From Fibrobacter sp. (GTDB taxonomy: Bacteria > Fibrobacterota > Fibrobacteria > Fibrobacterales > Fibrobacteraceae), in assembly GCA_024398955.1 (NCBI GenBank), contig JAKSIG010000006.1, positions 38,254 through 102,253 on the forward strand: a DNA stretch of 64,000 nucleotides. The letters run 5' to 3'. Positions 8,764-17,873 of the stretch are shown piece after piece (the first letter of the stretch is position 1; each line of letters starts with the position of its first letter). The position numbers and the translations under genes were made by a program. The notes beneath the pieces were generated by a model. The model was not told the origin of the DNA, did not search any database, and worked only from the letters and a program-made list of their open reading frames with translations.

Positions 8764-10698
8764 ATGCATAAGTCTATAAAGGTTGCATTGGTATTTGGGC
8801 TGTCTGCTGCAAGCCTGTCTCAGGCGGACATTTCGGTTTCTGTGGATGCTTCTGCAGGCATCAAGAAGATTTCTCCGTACATCTATGGTCGAAACATCGA
8901 TGTCATTAGCGATGGCGTAGAAACAGACGAAGAAAAGGCCGCAGCCCTTCTTGAAAAGGAAAATGATTTTTACGGCAAGATGCTGGAATCCGGCATGCAT
9001 TTCTTGCGAGCCAACAACGGCAATAACTCGACCCGTTACAACTGGCGAAAGAAAATGACGGTTCATCCGGACTGGTTCAACAATGTCTACAGCCATGACT
9101 GGGACATTACCGCCAAGAAGGTTTTGGATAACCTGCCTGGAGTGGATGCCATGTACGCGTTCCAGTTGACTGGTTATGCGGCGGCATCGACGGAGTATAA
9201 CTTCCCTGACTGGAATTATTATCAGGAACATGGCTTTTGGCCGACTCAGACCTTTGACCTTGCTGGCGGTGGTGAAATCTCCGCTGATGGAAAGACTCTG
9301 ATTAAGGCTGGGGATTACAGTTTGTACAACGAGGAATGGCCTGCGGATTCCACTGTAGGAATCATCGGGCATTGGCGCGACGAACTGAATTATGACATGT
9401 CCAGATTCCAGTACTGGAGCATGGATAATGAAATGGAAATCTGGAACGGCACCCATGGGGATTTGCCTCTGGATATGGATCCTGATTTCCTGGTGGGCCG
9501 CTACATTGATGTGGCAAAGAAGGCTCGTGCCGCCTGGAAGGAAGTCAAGCTTACGGGACCTGTAGTTGCCAATGAATGGCAGTGGTGTACCACCGGCGCC
9601 TCCGAAGGCAAGTCCGGCTTGGGCAAGGGCGAAGACCGCAACTACTGCTGGCTGGAATACTTTATCAAGCGCATTTCCGAAGAGCAGAAAAAGAGCGGCG
9701 TCAAGCTGCTGGATGTGTTCGATATGCATTGGTATCCCACCGAAAAGACTTATGCCGAACGTGTGAACTGGCATCGTGTATTCTTCGACACCACCTACAA
9801 TTATTCCGGTACCAACGGCATGAAGATGGTGAGCGGAAAGTGGGACAACAACCAGACAAAGGAATACGTCTTTAAGCGTGTGAATGATTGGCTGGACCAT
9901 TATTTTGGCAAAGGCCATGGCATAACCCTTGGAATTACTGAAACGGATATTATCGATAAGGACGACCCCATGACTACGGCGCTGACTTATGCATCATGGC
10001 TGGGAACGTTCCAGGATAACGGGGTGGAAATCTTTACTCCCTGGACATGGGGCGATGGCATGTACGAGACCGTACATCTGTTTAGCCGCTATGGTCATGA
10101 GGCTCGTGTAGAATCCAGGTCCAGTAACGATTCCCTGGTGTCGGCCTATGCGTCTGTGACTCCGCTGGTTGATTCCATGACGGTGGTCTTTGTAAACCGT
10201 TCCGAGAAAGATGCCCAGAACGTGGAACTGTCCTTGAAGGATTTTGACGCTGTCGATGGCGAACTGGAAGCCTATGAACTTTCTGGCCTGACGGGGGAGA
10301 CGTTCGTCTCTCACACAAGCAATGCCTTGAAGAAAAAATCTGCAGTGGTTGCCGGAGGGAAGGTTGCCCTGACGCTTCCTGCCAAGTCCATTACGGCGGT
10401 GCTGTTGAAGAATACGAAACCGAGGACTGAGCCTGTTGTGGATGAAACTTCTGTTTTGGCAAAACCACAAGTGACTCGCAGAGTCTTGCGTAACGATGGC
10501 GGAGTCTGGATTGTAGACAACTCCCGAGGATCGATTCGTCAGGTCCAGGTATTTAATATGCTTGGAAAGGCTGTTTTGACTTTGAACATTTCTGTGGGCG
10601 ATATTGCTCTGCCCTTACAAGGTATGGGGGCCGGCAGTTACTTGGTCCGTGTTGATTCTGAAATAGGATCTTTTACCCAGCGGATAATGCTTAAGTAG
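8764..10698 (+). CDS. GH44 family endoglucanase/xyloglucanase with C-terminal sorting domain
   Basis: Secreted 644-residue glycoside hydrolase. A signal peptide (about residues 1-21) is followed by the GH44 opening 'ISPYIYGRN'. The acid/base motif is 'WSMDNEMEIW' with E223, and the nucleophile motif 'GITETD' has E393; 'DMHWYP' lies between them. GH44 enzymes cut beta-1,4-glucan or xyloglucan. The last 70 residues ('VQVFNMLGKAVLTL...GAGSYLVRV...QRIMLK') resemble the type A C-terminal sorting domain that directs proteins to the type IX secretion system. The SprA-like gene in this window is a core component of that system. Single gene flanked by terminator and promoter-like sequence. Confidence 0.88.
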   Translation: MHKSIKVALVFGLSAASLSQADISVSVDASAGIKKISPYIYGRNIDVISDGVETDEEKAAALLEKENDFYGKMLESGMHFLRANNGNNSTRYNWRKKMTVHPDWFNNVYSHDWDITAKKVLDNLPGVDAMYAFQLTGYAAASTEYNFPDWNYYQEHGFWPTQTFDLAGGGEISADGKTLIKAGDYSLYNEEWPADSTVGIIGHWRDELNYDMSRFQYWSMDNEMEIWNGTHGDLPLDMDPDFLVGRYIDVAKKARAAWKEVKLTGPVVANEWQWCTTGASEGKSGLGKGEDRNYCWLEYFIKRISEEQKKSGVKLLDVFDMHWYPTEKTYAERVNWHRVFFDTTYNYSGTNGMKMVSGKWDNNQTKEYVFKRVNDWLDHYFGKGHGITLGITETDIIDKDDPMTTALTYASWLGTFQDNGVEIFTPWTWGDGMYETVHLFSRYGHEARVESRSSNDSLVSAYASVTPLVDSMTVVFVNRSEKDAQNVELSLKDFDAVDGELEAYELSGLTGETFVSHTSNALKKKSAVVAGGKVALTLPAKSITAVLLKNTKPRTEPVVDETSVLAKPQVTRRVLRNDGGVWIVDNSRGSIRQVQVFNMLGKAVLTLNISVGDIALPLQGMGAGSYLVRVDSEIGSFTQRIMLK

Positions 10699-10762
10699 CT
10701 GCTTTTTGATGATTTTGTCAAGTTCGCCGATGTCGGGTCGTGCATGGGCGACCCGTCTTTTG

Positions 10763-10770
10763 TACATTTA
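10763..10770 (+). promoter_or_regulatory. TAnnTTTA promoter-like box before zinc protease gene
   Basis: The octamer TACATTTA lies 62 nt before the start codon of the zinc protease gene. It fits the recurrent TAnnTTT(A/G) motif of the window. Confidence 0.3.
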
Positions 10771-10832
10771 GAAAGTAAGATTTTGATAAAAATTCGATTT
10801 TTATCGATGATGTAAAAAAAGAGGTTTTGAAT

Positions 10833-11549
10833 ATGATGTTTGATCCCCTATACATGTCCATCCTGCTGGTTACACTGGCCTTGTCCGGAATTGTTTCCTG
10901 GATGGTAAAATCACGCTTCAAGGCAGGGCAGAAGGTAAATATTTCTAGTGGTCTTACCGGAGCTGATGTGGCAAAGGCTATCCTTATGGATGCCGGAATT
11001 ACGGATGTTTCGATTCATGTTCATCAGGGTTTCCTGTCGGATCATTACAATCCGCTGAATAAGACTCTCAATCTTTCCAAGGAAGTTTACTATGGTCGCA
11101 ATGCAAGCGCCGCAGGCGTAGCCGCCCACGAGGTGGGCCATGCTATCCAGCATGCACAGGGGTATTTCCCCCTGTGGCTCCGCAGCTTTATCGTGCCTGC
11201 CGCAAACATCGGGTCTAATCTGGGTCCGTGGCTTGTGATCATCGGTATTATTCTTCAGGGGACTGTTGGCGCTTTGGGCTACTCTCTGGCTGTGGCAGGC
11301 GTGGTCCTGTTCGCTGTTGCCACTTTCTTCACCCTGGTTACCGTTCCCGTGGAGTTCGATGCTTCTAGCCGCGCCAAGAAGGCCCTGGCCCGTATGGACA
11401 TTGTGGCTCAAGGCCGCGAGTACAATACAGTAAGCGGTGTGCTTTTTGCCGCAGGCCTTACCTATGTGGCGGCAGCCATCGGCTCCATTATGCAGTTGCT
11501 GTACTGGGCGTGCCGTGCAGGCCTGCTGGGTGGTCGCAGCAACGACTAA
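10833..11549 (+). CDS. YugP-like membrane zinc metallopeptidase
   Basis: Protein of 238 residues of the neutral zinc metallopeptidase family typified by Bacillus YugP. The zinc motif HEVGH (99-103, followed by AIQHA) is intact. Membrane helices flank it: one at the N terminus, a pair near residues 130-175 and one near the C terminus. It is expected to be an inner-membrane protease; substrates are unknown. The ATG at 10833 is chosen because GAGG lies 8 nt upstream; an in-frame TTG at 10827 is less likely. Single-gene unit, followed by a terminator shared with the convergent scpA. Confidence 0.85.
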   Translation: MMFDPLYMSILLVTLALSGIVSWMVKSRFKAGQKVNISSGLTGADVAKAILMDAGITDVSIHVHQGFLSDHYNPLNKTLNLSKEVYYGRNASAAGVAAHEVGHAIQHAQGYFPLWLRSFIVPAANIGSNLGPWLVIIGIILQGTVGALGYSLAVAGVVLFAVATFFTLVTVPVEFDASSRAKKALARMDIVAQGREYNTVSGVLFAAGLTYVAAAIGSIMQLLYWACRAGLLGGRSND

Positions 11550-11588
11550 CCGCTAAGAATAACGAAAACTGCATAAACGTTGAAATTG

Positions 11589-11632
11589 ACGGACTAAACG
11601 AGTACGTAACTTTTGTTTAGTCCGTTTTTTTT
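11589..11632 (+). terminator. Rho-independent terminator between convergent genes
   Basis: An 11-bp perfect stem (ACGGACTAAAC / GTTTAGTCCGT) and a run of eight T end the zinc protease transcript. The T-run overlaps the stop region of scpA on the other strand. Confidence 0.88.
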
Positions 11633-13319
11633 ATTTCTTCCCGAAGTTCTTTGCACTTCTGGTAAGGTAGGCAATGTATTCTTCGTCGGTCATTTCGTTC
11701 CCGGCGAAGATGGGACCTTCGTCCTTTTCTTCTTCAGGTTCTGTAACAGGAGTCGGTGACGGCTCGGCGGTTTCTGCGGTAGATTGCTCCAGCTTCGGTG
11801 CGGTAGTTGTATGCTGTTCCGGTTCGGCAGCCATAACAGTTGGCATTGTAGGTGCTTCGCCGCCGTTGTTGTAGAATTCCTGAGCCTTGCGCATGAATTC
11901 TGCAAACTCCTCGTCGGACATTTGGGAGGGGTCGCTTGCTGCTGCCTGCAAGGGTTCTGAGGCAGGGGCTGGATCCTTTGCAGAATCGCTTGCGGAAACG
12001 ATTACGGGGACATCGTCATCGTCGTCGGCTGCAATGATTGTGGGGGCAATGTCGTCTTCATCGTCGTTGGCAATTTCGCTGTCTTCGTCAAATTCGTCTT
12101 CGTCGACAAATTCTGCGTCTTCGCCGTCTTCTTCGAATTCGTCTTCATCCGCAAATTCTGCCAGACGTTCTACAACGGGTAGTTCCTCTTCGGCGGTTGT
12201 GGCTTCTACGGCTGCTTCTGCGTCGGGTACGACGGTGGTTTCCGGTGCAGAATTTTCTGCAGGTGCGGAATTTTCGGAGACAATGCCTTCGGCGGCATCA
12301 TCTTCCTTCATCATTTCTGCGAAGGGGTTTTCCTGTACGTCAGACATGTCTACTCGACCTTCGAGCATTGCGGTCAAGTCTTCTTCGGAAACGTTGCGGC
12401 CCTTTTCTGCCCACTGAACGGCTTCGCGCATAACAGCCGCCAAATCGCCCACGGTCTGCTCCTTGGAACGAGCGAGGGCCTGGTTGCGGATGGCCTCAAC
12501 AAGACCAGGCTTTACATCGGGATCCTTGCTGAAGAATACAGTTTCTCGGGCCATTTCATCGGCAAAGTCTGCGTTGTTCTTCTTGCGGTAAATCCAGATG
12601 GGTCCAAAAAGTTCGCTTTGCCTGAAAACGATTTCGTCGGTCTTGATCATCTCCAACATGGCCATAAAGGTAACTGCAGCCACGATGGGGTGGGAATCGT
12701 TGTCTAGCAAGTCTTCAAACAGGGCTCGCCCATTGACGCTCAGGTAGTTGTTGATGGCCTGCTGGCGGTCCTGAATGGTTACGTAATCCAGCTCGATGTG
12801 GTGGATTGTCTCAGAAATCTTGGTCTTCAGGCTCTTCTGGTAAGCTCGAAAAAGTTGCCATATGTTGGCATCAGCCAGAGTGTCTTCGTCAGATTGCGTT
12901 TTTTCGAGGCGGCCGCGAGAAAACGTTCCGAAGTTGTTGCCTTCCATTTCCTGGAGGCCGCTGGCAACCTGCTTGAAACGCTGGTATTCCAGCATTTCCT
13001 TCATGAGGGCTTCGCGGTCTTCGTTGTATTCCGCTTCCATGTCGGGGTCGCGTTCGTCTGCTGGCAGAAGCTCCTGCACCTTCAGTGCCATTAGACGGCT
13101 TGCCATAGAAAGGAAGTCGCCTGCCTTAGAAAGATCCATGTTTATGGATTCGCTATAGACGTTGACCCACTTCAAGAACTGGTCTGCAATTTCTGCGATG
13201 GAAATCTGTTCTAGGGGAACTTCTTTCTTTTGGACAAGATACACCAAAAGGTCCATGGGGCCATTAAAGGCGCCGATGCGGACTTCGTAGTCTTCCTGTT
13301 CCAGAGTTTCCAATTCCAT
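11631..13319 (-). CDS. scpA: Segregation and condensation protein A with long acidic tail
   Basis: Kleisin subunit of the SMC-ScpAB condensin. The first 260 residues match ScpA: 'FNGPMDLLVYLVQKKEV' near residue 19 (SMC-head binding), a central helical region, and the C-terminal winged helix 'VAAVTFMAMLEMIKTDEI'. Family members are usually about 230-270 residues, but this one has 562. The extra 300 residues are Asp/Glu-rich, low in complexity and probably disordered. They hold two related short motifs, 'SDEEFAEFMRKAQEFY' and, at the extreme C terminus, 'TDEEYIAYLTRSAKNFG'. It lies 29 nt downstream of glmS, so may be co-transcribed; it also has its own promoter-like box. No scpB is adjacent. 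Confidence 0.92.
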   Translation of the reverse strand: MELETLEQEDYEVRIGAFNGPMDLLVYLVQKKEVPLEQISIAEIADQFLKWVNVYSESINMDLSKAGDFLSMASRLMALKVQELLPADERDPDMEAEYNEDREALMKEMLEYQRFKQVASGLQEMEGNNFGTFSRGRLEKTQSDEDTLADANIWQLFRAYQKSLKTKISETIHHIELDYVTIQDRQQAINNYLSVNGRALFEDLLDNDSHPIVAAVTFMAMLEMIKTDEIVFRQSELFGPIWIYRKKNNADFADEMARETVFFSKDPDVKPGLVEAIRNQALARSKEQTVGDLAAVMREAVQWAEKGRNVSEEDLTAMLEGRVDMSDVQENPFAEMMKEDDAAEGIVSENSAPAENSAPETTVVPDAEAAVEATTAEEELPVVERLAEFADEDEFEEDGEDAEFVDEDEFDEDSEIANDDEDDIAPTIIAADDDDDVPVIVSASDSAKDPAPASEPLQAAASDPSQMSDEEFAEFMRKAQEFYNNGGEAPTMPTVMAAEPEQHTTTAPKLEQSTAETAEPSPTPVTEPEEEKDEGPIFAGNEMTDEEYIAYLTRSAKNFGKK

Positions 13320-13325
13320 AGGCTA

Positions 13326-13333
13326 CAAATTTA
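13326..13333 (-). promoter_or_regulatory. TAnnTTTG box 6 nt before scpA start
   Basis: On the minus strand TAAATTTG is followed by six bases (TAGCCT) and then the ATG of scpA, with no ribosome-binding site. If it is a -7/-10 element, the transcript would be leaderless. Confidence 0.35.
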
Positions 13334-13348
13334 GAAAAATCCTAACCA

Positions 13349-15175
13349 CTATTCCACAGTTACGCTCTTTGCGAGATTGCGGGGCTGGTCCACATCGTTA
13401 CCACGGAGTACGGCAATGTGGTACGCCATTAGCTGTAACGGAATGCAGGTAAGAATCGGCATTAACATGCTGATGGTCTTGGGAACCTTGATCAGGTGGT
13501 CTGCAATTTCATCTAGCGGGTGGCAATCGTCTGTGGTAATCGCAATGACCTTGCCGCCGCGGGCCTTGATTTCGCGAACGTTGCTGATGACCTTGTCAAA
13601 GAGGGCGTCCTTGGGAGCGATTACTACGACAGGCATGTTTTCGTCGATGAGGGCAATGGGCCCATGCTTCATTTCGGCAGCGGGGTAACCTTCTGCGTGG
13701 ATGTAACTGATTTCCTTTAACTTAAGGGCGCCTTCCATGGCGACGGGGTAGTTGTAGTGACGACCCAGGTACAAGAAGTTGTTTGCCTTTGCGTACTGGT
13801 GGGCGATGCCTGCAATCTGGTCGGAAAGCTTTAGTGTCTTTTCTACCTGGCCCGGCAGCTCCTGCATCGCTTTTACGATGTCCATGCCGCTTTCAAAGCT
13901 GAGGCGACGCTGACGGCCGAGCAGCATTGCGATCATGGCAAGTACAGTCACCTGGGAAGTAAACGCCTTTGTAGAGGCAACGCCGATTTCGGGACCTGCA
14001 TGGAGGTATACGCCGCCGTCGCTGGTTCGTGCGATGGTGGAGCCTACGCCGTTGCAGATTGCAAGTGCTGTTGCCCCTTTCTGCTGTGCTTCCTTTAGAG
14101 CGGCCAGCGTGTCTGCAGTTTCACCGGACTGCGAAATTGCAAGAACCAAAGTGCCCGGTTTGATAATGGGGTTGCGGTAACGGAACTCGGAGGCGTATTC
14201 CACTTCTACGGGAACGCCTGCCAGATCTTCGATCATGTATTCGCCTACCATACCGGCATAGTAGCTAGTGCCGCAGGCGGTAATGATAATGCGGTTGATG
14301 TTGCGAAGCTCCCTGATATTGGTGTCGAGGCCTGCGAGCTTTGCGTTGCCTTCTGCTGCCAGGAGACGACCGCGCATGGTGTTGCGTAATACTTCGGGCT
14401 GCTCAAAAATTTCTTTCAGCATGAAGTGTGCAAAACCGCCCTTGGCAATGGCGTCTGCATCAAATTCCACATCCTGGACTTCGTGCTGCACGGGCTGGCG
14501 CAAAATGTTCAGAAGGTTGTAACCATCGTTGTGAATTTCGACAACATCGTTATCTTCGAGATACACAACTTTCTGAGTGTGGCTGATAATGGCAGAAACA
14601 TCGCTAGCCAGGTAGAATTCGTTTTGCCCGATGCCCAAAATTAGGGGGCTTCCACGACGTGCGCCGATAAGGGTGCCCGGGCGTTCGTTACAGATGACTG
14701 CCAGGCCAAAAGTACCCTCGATAAGGGAAAGAGCCTTCAGTACGGCATCTTTCAGGTTGCCGCTATAGAACTTTGCGATTAAGTGGGCGACGACTTCGGT
14801 ATCCGTTTCGGACTTGAATTCGATTCCGTCTGCCTGCAAACGCTTTTTTAGGGAGGCGTAGTTTTCGATAATACCGTTATGGACAATGGAAATCTTGCCG
14901 TCAAAGCTGGTATGGGGGTGGGCGTTCTGTTCAGTGGGGGCGCCATGGGTAGCCCAGCGGGTATGGGCAATGCCAAGATTTCCCTTGATGGGGGAACTCT
15001 TCAGTTTTTCTTCAAGAGCTGAAATTTTACCGGAAGCCCGCACGGTATTGATGATGTTTCCGTCTAAGACGGATACGCCCGAACTATCGTAACCACGGTA
15101 TTCAAGCTTCTTTAAACCACCTACAAGGACTGGCAGGGCCTCGTTTTGCCCAAGATATCCAACAATTCCGCACAT
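13349..15175 (-). CDS. glmS: Glutamine-fructose-6-phosphate aminotransferase (isomerizing)
   Basis: Makes glucosamine-6-phosphate from fructose-6-phosphate and glutamine, the first step of UDP-GlcNAc and cell-wall synthesis. The 608-residue length equals the normal family length. Met is followed by catalytic Cys2 in MCGIVGYLG. The glutaminase motifs 'AHTRWATHG' and 'NGIIENY' are present, as are two SIS sugar-isomerase domains with 'CGTSYYAG' and 'SQSGETADT'. The protein ends in the typical 'AKSVTVE'. AAGGA precedes the ATG. No glmS ribozyme was seen in the 125-nt upstream region, which is shared with the divergent FKBP gene. Confidence 0.97.
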   Translation of the reverse strand: MCGIVGYLGQNEALPVLVGGLKKLEYRGYDSSGVSVLDGNIINTVRASGKISALEEKLKSSPIKGNLGIAHTRWATHGAPTEQNAHPHTSFDGKISIVHNGIIENYASLKKRLQADGIEFKSETDTEVVAHLIAKFYSGNLKDAVLKALSLIEGTFGLAVICNERPGTLIGARRGSPLILGIGQNEFYLASDVSAIISHTQKVVYLEDNDVVEIHNDGYNLLNILRQPVQHEVQDVEFDADAIAKGGFAHFMLKEIFEQPEVLRNTMRGRLLAAEGNAKLAGLDTNIRELRNINRIIITACGTSYYAGMVGEYMIEDLAGVPVEVEYASEFRYRNPIIKPGTLVLAISQSGETADTLAALKEAQQKGATALAICNGVGSTIARTSDGGVYLHAGPEIGVASTKAFTSQVTVLAMIAMLLGRQRRLSFESGMDIVKAMQELPGQVEKTLKLSDQIAGIAHQYAKANNFLYLGRHYNYPVAMEGALKLKEISYIHAEGYPAAEMKHGPIALIDENMPVVVIAPKDALFDKVISNVREIKARGGKVIAITTDDCHPLDEIADHLIKVPKTISMLMPILTCIPLQLMAYHIAVLRGNDVDQPRNLAKSVTVE

Positions 15176-15300
15176 ATGAAATCCTTATTTTTATACGATG
15201 TGCAATATATGAAAAACTATTGGTAAAAATCGGTTACACTTTGCTTTTTGAACAAGGTTTTTGTTATTTTTCAGTGTGTCTAACAAAAAAGAGGAATGAA

Positions 15301-16350
15301 ATGAACAAAAAATTGATTATTGCTGCAAGTGCACTTGCTCTTACCATGACTGGTTGCGATCAGCTTTGTCAGGGTTCTTCCCAGCCGGCAAAGAAGACCG
15401 CTCTTGTAACCGAAAAGGACAAGTATAGCTATGCTCTCGGTGCTCACTTTGGCAACCAGGCTCACTTCCAGCTGGTCACTCGTGATTCCATCGATTTGGA
15501 CATCGATGTGTTTATTCAGGCTTTCAAGGAACGCTACAACGAAGATTCCGCTAGCTACCTGATGAACGACTCTACCATCTTCCAGACTTTGACTGACCTG
15601 TCTCAGTCTCGTCAGAGAGAAAAGGAAATGAAGGATAGCCTGGCTGCAGAAGCCAACAAGGCTGCTGGCGCCGCTTTCCTTGAAAAGAACAAGTCTGCCG
15701 AAGGTGTCGTTACCACCGAAAGTGGTCTTCAGTACAAGGTTATCAAGGAAGGAAACGCCGATGGTGCAACTCCTGCCGATGGTCACATCGTTAAGGTGCA
15801 CTACACCGGAACTCTTCTGGATGGCACTAAGTTCGATAGCTCTGTCGATCGCGGCGAACCTCTGGAATTCCCCATCGGTGCTGTCATTCCGGGCTGGACC
15901 GAAATGCTCAAGCTCATGAAGGTGGGCGAAAAGGTTACTGCATGGATTCCTAGCGACATCGCTTACGGTCCTCGTGGTCGTGGCCCGCAGATTCCGGGCA
16001 ACAGCACTCTCGTGTTCGAAATGGAATTGATCGATACTCGTTCCGCTGACGAACCGGCTGCAGCACCTGCTGCAGAACCTGCAAAGCCCGAAGTAAAGGC
16101 AGCCCCCAAGGCTGAAGCAAAGCCTGCTGCAAAGGCTGCTCCTAAGGCCGAAGCAAAGCCCGCTGCAAAGGCAGCCCCCAAGGCCGAAGCAAAGCCCGCT
16201 GCCGCTCCTGCTGCAGCCCCGGCACCTGCCGCTGCTCCCGCACCTGCCGCTGCTGCCGCACCTGCCGCTGCTCCCGCTCCTGCCGCTGCTGCCGCACCTG
16301 CCGCTGCTCCCGCTCCTGCCGCTGCTCCCGCTCCGGCTGCAGCACAGTAA
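15301..16350 (+). CDS. FKBP-type peptidyl-prolyl isomerase lipoprotein
   Basis: Lipoprotein of 349 residues. The start at 15301 is chosen over upstream in-frame codons because GAGG is 6 nt before it and it gives a proper signal peptide with lipobox MTGC (C19). An N-terminal helical region resembles the dimerization domain of Mip/FkpA proteins. It is followed by the FKBP domain ('GLQYKVIKEG', 'VKVHYTGTLLDGTKFDSS', 'IPGWTEMLKLMKVGEK', 'GNSTLVFEMELI'). It assists folding of envelope proteins. The last about 100 residues are low complexity: Lys/Ala/Pro/Glu repeats (KAEAKPAAKAAP) then pure Ala/Pro repeats, probably an extended spacer or cell-wall-contacting tail. Monocistronic. Confidence 0.93.
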   Translation: MNKKLIIAASALALTMTGCDQLCQGSSQPAKKTALVTEKDKYSYALGAHFGNQAHFQLVTRDSIDLDIDVFIQAFKERYNEDSASYLMNDSTIFQTLTDLSQSRQREKEMKDSLAAEANKAAGAAFLEKNKSAEGVVTTESGLQYKVIKEGNADGATPADGHIVKVHYTGTLLDGTKFDSSVDRGEPLEFPIGAVIPGWTEMLKLMKVGEKVTAWIPSDIAYGPRGRGPQIPGNSTLVFEMELIDTRSADEPAAAPAAEPAKPEVKAAPKAEAKPAAKAAPKAEAKPAAKAAPKAEAKPAAAPAAAPAPAAAPAPAAAAAPAAAPAPAAAAAPAAAPAPAAAPAPAAAQ

Positions 16351-16383
16351 TTTGTAATCGTATTTTTTGCGAAAAAAGAAAGC

Positions 16384-16411
16384 CTCTCCAGATAAATGGA
16401 GAGACTTTTTT
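16384..16411 (+). terminator. Rho-independent terminator
   Basis: TCTCCA / TGGAGA stem with a 6-nt loop, extended by flanking pairs, then seven T. It ends the FKBP gene. Confidence 0.85.
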
Positions 16412-16443
16412 TATTTTGCGTCCTAATGACTGAAATCTGCTAG

Positions 16444-17802
16444 ATGAAATTGCAGTTTTTTGAAAAAATCTGGTTTGAGGTCCTTGTGATACGTTGTTTT
16501 ATAAAGTTAGCTCTTGCCCTTTGCGTTTTTTCCTTTATGGGGTGTAACGAAGAGGAACAAATTTTGAAGTTGCAGGCTGAAGGCGCTATAATTCAGGCTA
16601 AGATAGACTCCCTGACTCAGGCTGTAGAAAAGGCTCAGCAGATTCCTGGAAATTGGACTGTAGAAAATGATACCGTTCGTGCTGGTGATGGACTTTTCCA
16701 GGTGCTTTCCCGCATGCACATCAATGAAAAGGAACGCGGCAAGCTTGTGCTTGGCATGCAGGATAGCGTGGAACTTTCCAAGATGCGTGTTGGCCAGGTA
16801 TTCTTTGCGGCTCTGGATTCCAATGGAAGTGTTCAGCGATTCCGTTATGCAACGAGTCCTGCAACTATCCACATGATGAGCAAAAATGATACAGGATACG
16901 TTTACAGCAGAATAGAAAAGCCCGTGACTCACAGGATGTCCGTTTTTGAGGGTGCCCTTACAGAAGGCAGTACCCTTAACGGAACTCTCTTCCGTGTGGG
17001 AATCCCTGGTCGAATGGTGGGCATTGTTAGCGGTGTTCTGCAATGTAAGGTGGCTTTCCCCCTGGCCCGTGCCGGCGACAAGTTCCGCATCCTTCTAGAA
17101 GAAACCTTCTACCAGGATTCCATCTGGATTAGTGGCAAGGTTGTCTATGCAGAATTTGATGGAAAAATCGTGGGCCATCACGAAGCCTTCCGCTATGAGG
17201 ATCCTGATCCCAAGAGCTCCTTTAACGCCCATTACACGGAGTCTGGCGAAGCTCTGGTTTACGATGGTCTCCGCTATCCGCTGGACCGTCTCCATGTGAC
17301 AAGTCCTTTCGGTACGCGCGTTCATCCGATTACTGGCCAGCGTAAGACTCACTATGGTATTGACTATGGTAACCCTACAGGAACTCCGATTTATGCAGTT
17401 GCAGAAGGCGTGGTGACTGTTTCTGGCTATGATGAATTCAGCGGTAATAAGGTGGCGATTCGTCACCGTGACAATTCAGAAAGCTGGTATATGCATATGT
17501 CTGTTCGTGGAGTCTCCGTTGGAGCCAAGGTGGCTCCCCGCCAGGTGATTGGCCGTGTGGGTAGCACAGGCCGTAGTACTGGCCCACATCTGCACTTTGG
17601 CTTCAAGAATGAAAAGGGCGTCTGGATCAATCCATCCAGCAAAACAATGATTGCAACGCCCAAGCTAGAGGGTGAACGTTTGGGTCGCCTTAAGCAGCAG
17701 GTAGCTGAAACTCGAAAGCAAATTGAGCTGACCCTGGCTGCTCCTGCAGTAAAGGCGAACGACTCTACCGATGTCATGGTCCGCATGAGAAATATCGACT
17801 AA
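16444..17802 (+). CDS. M23-family murein endopeptidase lipoprotein
   Basis: Protein of 452 residues with an N-terminal hydrophobic segment ending in a lipobox-like FMGC, then a coiled-coil stretch. A central domain resembles the OapA/LysM-like region of MepM-type enzymes, and the LytM (peptidase M23) domain follows. Zinc ligands are visible in 'HYGIDYG' (H303, D307) and 'HLHFGF' (H382, H384). It should cut peptide cross-links in peptidoglycan during growth. All ligands are present, so it is probably an active enzyme rather than an EnvC-like activator. The ribosome-binding site is weak and an alternative GTG start exists at 16486. Confidence 0.9.
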   Translation: MKLQFFEKIWFEVLVIRCFIKLALALCVFSFMGCNEEEQILKLQAEGAIIQAKIDSLTQAVEKAQQIPGNWTVENDTVRAGDGLFQVLSRMHINEKERGKLVLGMQDSVELSKMRVGQVFFAALDSNGSVQRFRYATSPATIHMMSKNDTGYVYSRIEKPVTHRMSVFEGALTEGSTLNGTLFRVGIPGRMVGIVSGVLQCKVAFPLARAGDKFRILLEETFYQDSIWISGKVVYAEFDGKIVGHHEAFRYEDPDPKSSFNAHYTESGEALVYDGLRYPLDRLHVTSPFGTRVHPITGQRKTHYGIDYGNPTGTPIYAVAEGVVTVSGYDEFSGNKVAIRHRDNSESWYMHMSVRGVSVGAKVAPRQVIGRVGSTGRSTGPHLHFGFKNEKGVWINPSSKTMIATPKLEGERLGRLKQQVAETRKQIELTLAAPAVKANDSTDVMVRMRNID

Positions 17803-17822
17803 AAGTTCCGGAAGCTTTCTGC

Positions 17823-17856
17823 AAAAAAAAGCTGGCAAATCTGCCAGCCTTTCTTG
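17823..17856 (-). terminator. Bidirectional terminator
   Basis: GCTGGCA / TGCCAGC stem with a 4-nt loop. Eight A precede it, giving a strong U-run for the minus-strand S41 gene, and CTTTCTT follows it for the plus-strand M23 gene. Confidence 0.85.
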
Positions 17857-17873
17857 TATAAAATGAATGGGTT

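Noticed and set aside
1948..9918. Very long open frames on the strand opposite to the lamin-tail, TolC/HlyD/permease and GH44 genes (some above 700 codons)
   Set aside because: They lie exactly antisense to well-supported genes, match no family, lack ribosome-binding sites and have odd amino-acid composition. The strong codon bias of the real genes creates stop-free antisense frames.
15176..15300. glmS ribozyme or riboswitch upstream of glmS
   Set aside because: The region is short, AT-rich and shared with a divergent gene; the conserved ribozyme core was not seen.
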